DNA of 64,000 nt from Paucimonas lemoignei (GTDB taxonomy: Bacteria > Pseudomonadota > Gammaproteobacteria > Pseudomonadales > Pseudomonadaceae), in NCBI GenBank assembly GCA_900475325.1, contig LS483371.1, forward strand, positions 744,001 to 808,000, in the 5' to 3' direction. Shown here one piece after another: positions 57,667 through 64,000 of this stretch. Position 1 is the first letter of the stretch; each line of letters starts with the position of its first letter. Below the pieces are notes generated by a model. That model made no database searches and had not been told where the DNA came from. It saw nothing but the letters and a program-made list of their open reading frames with translations. A program made the position numbers and the translations under genes.

Positions 57667-59469
57667 ATGACATCCTCCGAATCGTCCAGCCCATCAAGCA
57701 TGAAAATTTACTTTCGCTTGTTGTCCTATGTGCGTCCGTATGTAGGGATATTCCTGGTCAGTATCATAGGCTTCGTTATCTTCGCTTCGACCCAGCCGAT
57801 GCTGGCGGGCATTTTGAAGTATTTCGTCGACGGTCTGAGCAATCCCGAGGCAGTGCTGTTCCCCAACGTACCCTATTTGCGCGACCTGCAGCTGTTGCAG
57901 GCCGTGCCGCTGTTGATTGTCTTGATCGCCGCCTGGCAGGGGCTGGGGTCTTTTCTGGGTAACTATTTTCTGGCCAAGGTTTCCCTTGGGCTGGTCCACG
58001 ATCTGCGGGTCGAGTTGTTCAACAAGTTGCTGGTGCTGCCGAACCGTTATTTCGATACCCACAACTCCGGCCACCTGATTTCCCGCATCACGTTCAACGT
58101 CACCATGGTTACCGGTGCCGCGACCGATGCAATCAAAGTGGTGATTCGTGAAGGTCTGACCATCGTTTTCCTGTTCGCCTACCTGCTGTGGATGAACTGG
58201 CAGCTGACCCTGGTCATGCTGGCCATTCTGCCGCTGATCGCGACCATGGTCGGCAGCGCCAGCAAGAAATTTCGCAAGCAAAGCAAAAAGATCCAGGTCG
58301 CCATGGGTGACGTGACCCACGTGGCGTCCGAGACTATTCAGAACTACCGCGTGGTGCGCAGTTTCGGCGGCGAACAGTACGAGCAAAATCGTTTCGGCAC
58401 TGCCAGCACCAGCAACACGCGCAAGCAATTGCAGATGACCAAGACCGGCGCGCTGTACACCCCGATGCTGCAGCTGGTGATCTACACCGCCATGGCCGTG
58501 CTGATGTTCCTGGTTCTGTATCTTCGCGGTGATGCCACGGCGGGAGATCTGGTGGCCTACATCACCGCTGCCAGCCTGCTGCCCAAGCCGATTCGTCAGC
58601 TGTCGGAAGTCAGTTCGACCATCCAGAAGGGTGTCGCTGGCGCCGAGAGCATCTTCGAACAGCTGGACGTCGAGCCCGAAGTCGACAGCGGTACCGTCGA
58701 GCGTGAACGTGTCACTGGCCATCTTGAAGTGAAGAACCTCAGCTTTACCTACCCTGGCACCGAGCGGCAGGTGTTGAACGACATCAGTTTCTCCGTTGCT
58801 CCGGGGCAGATGGTGGCGCTGGTGGGCCGTTCCGGGAGCGGTAAATCGACGCTGGCGAGCCTGTTGCCGCGCTTTTATCAGCACAGCATTGGTGAAGTTC
58901 TTCTCGATGGTGTGGAGATCAGCGACTATCAGTTGCGCAACCTGCGTCGGCATATTTCTCAGGTAACCCAGAGCGTCACGCTGTTCAACGACAGCGTCGC
59001 CAATAACATCGCCTACGGCGACCTGGCGGGCGCGCCGCGTGCGGATATCGAAGCCGCCGCCGCCGATGCCTACGCCAAGGAATTCATCGAGCAATTGCCA
59101 GAAGGACTGGACACTCAGGTCGGCGAGAACGGCGTGCTGCTTTCAGGCGGTCAGCGTCAGCGTCTGGCGATTGCCCGGGCGCTCCTGAAAAACGCCCCGG
59201 TGTTGATCCTCGATGAGGCCACCTCGGCGCTGGACACTGAATCCGAGCGCCACATCCAGGCCGCGCTGGACAACGCCATGCACGGGCGCACCACGCTGGT
59301 CATCGCTCACCGGCTGTCGACCATCGAGAAGGCTGATCTGATTCTGGTCATGGATGGCGGGCGGATCGTCGAGCGTGGCACCCATGCGCAGCTGCTGGCG
59401 CAAAATGGCTACTACTCGCGTCTGCATGCCATGGGCCTGGATGGGCCCGCGCCGGTCGGGGCGATTTAG
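57667..59469 (+). CDS. msbA: lipid A-core flippase MsbA
   Basis: A 600-aa ABC half-transporter. The N-terminal six-helix membrane domain (about 15-325) begins YFRLLSYVRPYVGIFLVS. The ATPase domain (about 350-595) has Walker A GRSGSGKST near 387, signature LSGGQRQRLAIARAL near 496 and Walker B VLILDEATSALD near 516. It flips core-lipid A across the inner membrane, the step before WaaL ligation. Its location next to hldE and waaL matches PA4997. A TACAAT-type -10 near 57627 suggests its own promoter. Confidence 0.96.
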   Translation: MTSSESSSPSSMKIYFRLLSYVRPYVGIFLVSIIGFVIFASTQPMLAGILKYFVDGLSNPEAVLFPNVPYLRDLQLLQAVPLLIVLIAAWQGLGSFLGNYFLAKVSLGLVHDLRVELFNKLLVLPNRYFDTHNSGHLISRITFNVTMVTGAATDAIKVVIREGLTIVFLFAYLLWMNWQLTLVMLAILPLIATMVGSASKKFRKQSKKIQVAMGDVTHVASETIQNYRVVRSFGGEQYEQNRFGTASTSNTRKQLQMTKTGALYTPMLQLVIYTAMAVLMFLVLYLRGDATAGDLVAYITAASLLPKPIRQLSEVSSTIQKGVAGAESIFEQLDVEPEVDSGTVERERVTGHLEVKNLSFTYPGTERQVLNDISFSVAPGQMVALVGRSGSGKSTLASLLPRFYQHSIGEVLLDGVEISDYQLRNLRRHISQVTQSVTLFNDSVANNIAYGDLAGAPRADIEAAAADAYAKEFIEQLPEGLDTQVGENGVLLSGGQRQRLAIARALLKNAPVLILDEATSALDTESERHIQAALDNAMHGRTTLVIAHRLSTIEKADLILVMDGGRIVERGTHAQLLAQNGYYSRLHAMGLDGPAPVGAI

Positions 59470-59490
59470 ATTATTCCAGCACTCGGATCT

Positions 59491-59578
59491 GTAGGAGCGG
59501 CTTTAGCCGCGAGCGGTAGTGTCGTCGATGAAAATGCAGCGCATAGGCGGACCTCTTCGCGGCTAAAGCCGCTCCTGC
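59491..59578. repeat. REPIN, GGCTTTAGCCGC class
   Basis: Inverted pair GTAGGAGCGGCTTTAGCCGC with TTCGCGGCTAAAGCCGCTCC, between msbA and hldE. This is a third sequence class of REP in the window. Confidence 0.85.
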
Positions 59579-59701
59579 GTGCTTGATGCTGGCTGTTGCA
59601 TGGCGCTGTGCCTGGCTCATCAAGATTCATTTGCAATCCCAAGCCTGCCCAAACCCTGTGCTAAGATTCCGCCCCTGTTCATTCTAGTTACGGGTTGTTC
59701 G

Positions 59702-61123
59702 ATGAAGTTGTCCATGCCGCGTTTCGATCAAGCACCAGTCTTGGTAGTGGGCGATGTCATGCTCGACCGCTATTGGCATGGCGGCACCTCCAGGATTTCG
59801 CCGGAAGCGCCTGTGCCTGTGGTCAAGGTCGAGCAGATCGAGGACCGCCCGGGCGGTGCCGCCAACGTCGCCTTGAACATTGCCGCCCTCGGCGCGCCTG
59901 CGTCGCTGGTAGGTGTTACGGGTGAAGACGAAGCTGCTGAAAGCCTGTCCAACAGCCTCAAGGCGGCGGGTGTGCGGGCGCGTTTCCAGCGCATTGCGCA
60001 CCAGCCGACTATCGTCAAACTGCGGGTCATGAGCCGCCATCAACAACTGTTGCGCATTGATTTCGAAGAGCCGTTTGCCACCGACGCCGAGGCTCTGAGC
60101 CTGGAAGTCGATGCGCTGCTCGAAGGCATCAAGGTGCTGGTCCTGTCGGATTACGGCAAGGGCGCGCTGAAGAACCATCAGGCGCTGATCAAGTCTGCCC
60201 GCGAGCGTGGCATTCCAGTGCTGGCCGATCCCAAGGGCAAGGACTTCGCCATCTACCGGGGTGCCAGCGTCATTACGCCGAACCTGAGCGAGTTCGAAGC
60301 CATCGTCGGCCATTGCGTCGATGAAGCCGAGCTGGTCGCCAAGGGCGCGCAGTTGATGAGCGAGCTGGAACTGGGCGCGCTGCTGGTCACCCGTGGTGAA
60401 CACGGCATGACGCTGCTGCGTCCTGAGCATCCAGCCCTGCATCTGCCAGCCCGCGCCCGTGAAGTCTTCGACGTGACCGGCGCTGGCGATACCGTGATTT
60501 CCACCCTTGCAGCCGCGATTGCCGCTGGCGAAGAACTGCCCCATGCCGTCGCGCTGGCCAATCTGGCTGCGGGCATTGTGGTGGGCAAACTGGGTACGGC
60601 GGCGATCAGCGCCCCGGAACTGCGCCGCGCCATTCAGCGTGAAGAAGGCTCGGAGCGCGGTGTCTTGACGCAGGAGCAGCTGCTGCTGGCCATCGATGAC
60701 GCCCGCGCGCACAACGAAAGGATTGTCTTCACCAATGGCTGCTTCGACATCTTGCACGCCGGGCACGTGACCTATCTGGAGCAGGCCCGCGCTCAAGGTG
60801 ATCGTCTGATCGTGGCCGTCAACGATGACGCTTCCGTCAGCCGCCTGAAAGGCCCTGGCCGTCCGATCAACAGCGTTGATCGTCGTATGGCAGTGCTGGC
60901 CGGCCTGGGCGCTGTGGACTGGGTGATCAGCTTTTCGGAAGGCACCCCGGAAAACCTGCTCAGTCACGTCAAGCCTGATGTGCTGGTCAAAGGTGGCGAT
61001 TACGGCATCGATCAAGTGGTCGGCGCGGACATCGTCCAGGCCTATGGCGGGGAAGTGCGGGTGTTGGGGCTGGTGGAAAACAGCTCAACCACTGCGATTG
61101 TCGAGAAGATCCGCGGGCAGTAA
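59702..61123 (+). CDS. hldE: bifunctional heptose 7-phosphate kinase/heptose 1-phosphate adenylyltransferase
   Basis: A 473-aa protein, matching the usual HldE length from ATG 59702 (MKLSMPRFDQAPVLVVGDVM). The N-terminal ribokinase/PfkB domain (about 1-320) has RPGGAANVALNI and the active-site motif DVTGAGDTVI. The C-terminal nucleotidyltransferase domain (about 340-473) has FTNGCFDILHAGHVTYL with HxGH. It makes ADP-D-glycero-manno-heptose precursors used by WaaC and WaaF encoded earlier in this window. REPINs lie on both sides. Confidence 0.97.
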   Translation: MKLSMPRFDQAPVLVVGDVMLDRYWHGGTSRISPEAPVPVVKVEQIEDRPGGAANVALNIAALGAPASLVGVTGEDEAAESLSNSLKAAGVRARFQRIAHQPTIVKLRVMSRHQQLLRIDFEEPFATDAEALSLEVDALLEGIKVLVLSDYGKGALKNHQALIKSARERGIPVLADPKGKDFAIYRGASVITPNLSEFEAIVGHCVDEAELVAKGAQLMSELELGALLVTRGEHGMTLLRPEHPALHLPARAREVFDVTGAGDTVISTLAAAIAAGEELPHAVALANLAAGIVVGKLGTAAISAPELRRAIQREEGSERGVLTQEQLLLAIDDARAHNERIVFTNGCFDILHAGHVTYLEQARAQGDRLIVAVNDDASVSRLKGPGRPINSVDRRMAVLAGLGAVDWVISFSEGTPENLLSHVKPDVLVKGGDYGIDQVVGADIVQAYGGEVRVLGLVENSSTTAIVEKIRGQ

Positions 61124-61157
61124 GCCAATCGAAGGTGCAGGGGCCGGCCCTGATCCT

Positions 61158-61247
61158 GTGGGAGCGAATTCATTCGCGAATGCGGTGGCACAAACGATGA
61201 ATCTCTTTCGAATGTACTGACCCTTTCGCGAATGAATTCGCTCCCAC
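61158..61247. repeat. REPIN, GCGAATTCATTCGC class
   Basis: Near-perfect inverted pair after hldE, the same class as 17390, 25319 and the right half of 32555. Confidence 0.9.
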
Positions 61248-61271
61248 ACAGTCTGTGTCGTACTCAAATCC

Positions 61272-61375
61272 GTGGGGGCGACCGGGACCGTGCTCCACCT
61301 TGCTCGAGAAAGCGGTGTATTGGCAAACAAATGTGCCGAATGTACCGGCCTCTTCGCAAGCAAGCTTGCTCCCAC
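61272..61375. repeat. second, decayed REPIN adjacent to the first
   Basis: The left half is degraded (GTGGGGGCGACCGGGACCG). The right half (TTCGCAAGCAAGCTTGCTCCCAC) is a variant of the GAGCTTGCTCGC type. It lies 24 nt after the previous REPIN, so the two form a small cluster. Confidence 0.7.
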
Positions 61376-61401
61376 AGGTCTGTGCAAAGCCACTGGGTAT
61401 T

Positions 61402-62358
61402 TCAGCTTTTAAACGTCACCAACTGCAGCAACTGCTTGGCCTTACCAGTCAGGCGTTTGAGGCCGGTCTTTTTCGGCGGTGGCGTCATCCCTTGCTGGCG
61501 TAGCCAGTCCTTCCAGCGAATTCGCTCGTCACGCACCACCCAGCCTTCCTGCGCCGCAAAACTCTCTGCCAGATACAAACCGCGAGTCCCCGCCGGGGTC
61601 AGTTTGTCGCGCTTGAGGGTGTAGAGCTCCGGTAGCGGCACGCCGTTTTCCAGGGGCATGAGGTACAGATCAGGCTTGCTGCGATTGAGGCGGGCAACCA
61701 GTTGATCGTTTTCCAGGCATTCATCCACATGGAACAGGCTCAAAGGCCGTGCTTCCTTGGGGACCTCCAGGCGCATGTCATAGATCAGTTGCAGGGACGC
61801 GGTCGGCAAATGCACGTAGGCCCTGGGCCGTTCGATCAGCGTCATGCTGCCACAACGCACCGGGCGCGCCGCGCCGGACAGCGGCGTCAGGCGAAAGGGC
61901 ATGGCTTCACGATAATGCAGCGCTGCGGCATACGGTGCAGGCAGCCAGGTTTCGTTGAAGCGCCCGCTGAGCCAGCCTTGTGGCGTTTCGATCAGGCATT
62001 CTTCGGCCACTTCCTGGATCGCCGTGTGCAACGGCAGATTCAGCTCGTGGGCGGGCACGTAGCCGGAAATCAGCTTGAGCACTACGTCGCCGCGATCCTG
62101 CCGCCTTTGTCGCACCAGCACCCAATAGTCGCGGCCCTGCCAGTTGAGCGTCAGGCGCACTGAGACGCCGAGGTTGGCAAGTTCGGTGGAGAAGCGTTCG
62201 GTGTCGGACACTTCGATCTTCCGGCGGCGTTGCAGAGTCTGGGTAAAGTTGAGCGGCATGCCGATGCTTTGGTAGTTCAGGCCCTCAGGGGTGGCTTCGA
62301 CATATAACGGCAGGGTTTTGAAGTTACTGGGATTCTTACGAATCAGGGTTCGCGGCAT
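61402..62358 (-). CDS. conserved protein of unknown function with Nudix-like segment
   Basis: A 318-aa cytoplasmic protein starting at ATG 62358 with GAAGGAG in good position. The segment from GYVPAHELNLPLHT through AIQEVAEECLIET (about residues 94-120) resembles a Nudix box. The Arg is replaced by Gln, there are two extra residues before it and no Gly near the end, so hydrolase activity is doubtful. The C-terminus is rich in Lys (KKTGLKRLTGKAKQLLQL). It lies 36 nt after the aldo/keto reductase gene and is probably in the same operon, as in the PA4991-PA4993 area of P. aeruginosa. No function can be assigned. Confidence 0.7.
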   Translation of the reverse strand: MPRTLIRKNPSNFKTLPLYVEATPEGLNYQSIGMPLNFTQTLQRRRKIEVSDTERFSTELANLGVSVRLTLNWQGRDYWVLVRQRRQDRGDVVLKLISGYVPAHELNLPLHTAIQEVAEECLIETPQGWLSGRFNETWLPAPYAAALHYREAMPFRLTPLSGAARPVRCGSMTLIERPRAYVHLPTASLQLIYDMRLEVPKEARPLSLFHVDECLENDQLVARLNRSKPDLYLMPLENGVPLPELYTLKRDKLTPAGTRGLYLAESFAAQEGWVVRDERIRWKDWLRQQGMTPPPKKTGLKRLTGKAKQLLQLVTFKS

Positions 62359-62394
62359 ATCGGCTCCTTCTTGCGTTGGGGTCGGCCGCCTACA

Positions 62395-63210
62395 TCAGGC
62401 TGGACGGCGAATCACGGCAGCGGCAGTCGCCACGTTATGGACCAGATGCAACGGATTGATGGTCCCGACAATAGCACTGGCAACGCCGGGGTGCTCAAAC
62501 AGCAGTTCGAAACTGGCCTGGACGGCATCGACGCCAGGGCTCAGGCACACATGTCCGCTGGCCAAGGCTTTTTTGACCAGAATGCCTTTGCCGTGTGCAG
62601 CAGCGTAGTCCAGTACTGGCTTTTCGCTTTGCTCGTTGAGGTTGTAAGTGACCATGGCGCAATCGCCGTCGCGCAATGCCAGCAGGCCTCCCTCGACGGT
62701 TTTGCCGGAAAAGCCGAAGCCACGAATCTTGCCCTCGCGCTTGAGGTCAGCCAGTGCTTGATAGACGTCGCTGTCATTAAGAATGGCCAGATCATTGCCA
62801 TCCGAATGCACCAGCACCAAATCCAGGAAATCAGTTTCCAGACGTTTCAGGCTGCGCTCCACCGACATCCGGGTGTGCGCGGCGCTGAAGTCATGGCTTG
62901 ACTGGCCCTGCTCGAACTCTTCACCGACCTTGCTGACAATCACCCAGTCCTGTCGCTGACCGCGCAACAGGGGCCCCAGGCGTTCTTCGCTGTTGCCGTA
63001 GGCGGGCGCGGTATCGATCAGGTTGATGCCCATGTCCCGGGCCATTTTCAGGAGCATCTGCGCCTGCGTATCGTCCGGGATCACGAAACCGTTGGGGTAT
63101 TTGACGCCCTGATCGCGGCCCAGCTTGACGGTGCCCAGGCCCAGTGGCGAAACGCTCAGCCCGGTACTGCCCAGCGGGCGATGGAGTTCGTGAAGGGTCT
63201 TTACACTCAT
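62395..63210 (-). CDS. aldo/keto reductase
   Basis: A 271-aa AKR-family oxidoreductase. Catalytic elements seen are NLIDTAPAYGNSEERLG (Asp, Tyr), the Lys in WVIVSKVGEE, and the His of LDLVLVHSDG. The NADPH-binding end is GVASAIVGTINPLHLVHNV. It would reduce an aldehyde or ketone with NADPH; the substrate is unknown. Its ATG overlaps the stop of the upstream FAD oxidoreductase gene, so the two redox genes are translationally coupled. Confidence 0.9.
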   Translation of the reverse strand: MSVKTLHELHRPLGSTGLSVSPLGLGTVKLGRDQGVKYPNGFVIPDDTQAQMLLKMARDMGINLIDTAPAYGNSEERLGPLLRGQRQDWVIVSKVGEEFEQGQSSHDFSAAHTRMSVERSLKRLETDFLDLVLVHSDGNDLAILNDSDVYQALADLKREGKIRGFGFSGKTVEGGLLALRDGDCAMVTYNLNEQSEKPVLDYAAAHGKGILVKKALASGHVCLSPGVDAVQASFELLFEHPGVASAIVGTINPLHLVHNVATAAAVIRRPA

Positions 63211-64000
63211 GGCAGCAGTTCATCCCAGGCAGGTATGGCCATCGGTGGTGTCGGCAGGCCTTTGAGTGACGGTTGTGGCGTCGGGTGGACTTCGTCGTAG
63301 GACAGCGCCGCCAGGACCCGGTCGGAAAAGTCCGGCGCCAGTGCCAGCTTGGTCGGCCAGCCCACCATCAAACGGTTTTGCACGCTGAGGAAGGCGTTGT
63401 CAGGTCGCACCAGCCCGGATTGTGCCGGTTCTGCGCGATCAACCCGCAAGGTTGCCCACTCGACCTGACTCAGATCGATCCACGGCAACAAAGTGCCAAG
63501 TTCTTTTTTAACCGCGGCGACTTGCTGGTCCGGGGTACGGGCGACGCCGTCAGCCTCGGCCACATCGCCGCCCACGTACCACACCCATTGCCCATTGGCG
63601 GCTGGGTGAGTGGTGACTGTCAGGCGCGGTTTCGGTCCGCCGCCCAGGCAGTGGGCGTACAGCGGTTTCAGGCTCGGGCCCTTGGCGAGCACCATGTGCA
63701 GCGGGCGACGTTGCATGGCAGGTTGCGCCACACCGAGTTTCTGCAGCAGCTCGGCATTGCCTGCGCCCGCGCAAAGCACAACGCGCTGGGCAAAGATGTC
63801 CATGCCGTCGACCCGCAGGCCCACCAAGTCTTCGCCATCGACCAGCGGCTCCAGATCGGTGCCCGCCAGCAGGCTGCCGTTGGCCAACTCGGCCAGGCGT
63901 TCGATCAGGCTCGGAACGTCAATCACCAGCTCGGCCAGGCGGTACACCTTGCCTTTGAATTTGGGGTCTTGCAGAGCAGGGGGCAGGTCAGCGCCTTTGA
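63207..64000 (-). CDS. FAD-dependent oxidoreductase, C-terminal part (5' end outside window)
   Basis: The frame is open to the window edge and ends at 63207; at least 263 codons are visible. It contains the FAD/NAD-binding middle segment RVVLCAGAGNAELLQKLGV and a substrate-domain stretch VWYVGGDVAEADGVAR, typical of DAO/GlpO-like flavoproteins. It corresponds to the position of PA4991. The N-terminal GxGxxG dinucleotide motif lies outside. Its stop overlaps the aldo/keto reductase start. Confidence 0.85.
   Translation of the reverse strand, partial: KGADLPPALQDPKFKGKVYRLAELVIDVPSLIERLAELANGSLLAGTDLEPLVDGEDLVGLRVDGMDIFAQRVVLCAGAGNAELLQKLGVAQPAMQRRPLHMVLAKGPSLKPLYAHCLGGGPKPRLTVTTHPAANGQWVWYVGGDVAEADGVARTPDQQVAAVKKELGTLLPWIDLSQVEWATLRVDRAEPAQSGLVRPDNAFLSVQNRLMVGWPTKLALAPDFSDRVLAALSYDEVHPTPQPSLKGLPTPPMAIPAWDELLP

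Noticed and set aside
57694..59094. Minus-strand frame of 466 codons opposite msbA
   Set aside because: Shadow; composition rich in Gln and His with no domain.
61158..61375. CRISPR-like repeat cluster
   Set aside because: The repeats are inverted REP pairs with hairpin arms, not direct repeats with regular spacers, and no cas genes are present.

Overview
The window is chromosomal DNA from a Pseudomonas. The genus call rests on the order msrA, a DipA-type c-di-GMP phosphodiesterase, aceF, aceE, glnE, waaF-waaC-waaG-waaP, LPS kinases, carbamoyltransferase, wapH, mig-14-like, dnpA, ssg-like, GT2, waaL, msbA, hldE. This is the order I know from the P. aeruginosa PAO1 region around PA4991-PA5018. 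The many REPINs with a RAYT gene and the Ig-like protein genes suggest the fluorescens/syringae side of the genus. The species cannot be settled from sequence alone.

Layout. (1) About 0-13.3 kb is an accessory region. It holds five genes for multi-domain beta-sandwich (Ig-like) proteins without obvious export signals, a HvnA-like lipoprotein, a frame-broken DUF2599-like gene and a REP-associated transposase sitting between its own REPIN copies. The housekeeping gene rlmJ lies in the middle. Two Ig-like genes on either side of rlmJ are near-identical over about 1.2 kb. (2) About 13.5-25.3 kb is core metabolism and regulation: msrA, dipA, aceF-aceE (pyruvate dehydrogenase E2 and E1, with a twin palindromic operator upstream) and glnE. 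(3) 25.5-32.5 kb is the LPS inner-core operon waaF-waaC-waaG-waaP followed by three more kinase-like genes, nearly all overlapping by 1-4 nt. (4) 32.7-48.5 kb is an insertion inside the LPS locus. It carries a very large DUF6543-type toxin, now split by a one-base frame break, and divergent from it a type VI secretion cassette: vgrG, a DUF4123 adaptor, a VasX-like membrane-active effector, two tandem paralogous putative immunity genes and a further membrane protein. (5) 48.7-61.1 kb is the outer-core/ligase part of the LPS locus (wapO-like carbamoyltransferase through waaL, an LPS-kinase-like gene, msbA, hldE). (6) 61.4-64.0 kb holds a Nudix-like protein of unknown role, an aldo/keto reductase and the 3' part of an FAD oxidoreductase.

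The LPS genes together build, phosphorylate, decorate, cap and export lipid A-core. The inserted cassette fits a separate antibacterial or anti-host delivery module. Its VgrG and DUF4123 protein would load the VasX-like pore former, and its duplicated downstream membrane proteins would protect the producer. Three one-base frame breaks occur (DUF2599-like gene, one Ig-like gene, the DUF6543 toxin). All are in accessory genes and none in the core genes, which favours real decay or recoding over random sequencing error but does not prove it.

No tRNA, rRNA, CRISPR array, integrase or complete insertion sequence was recognised.
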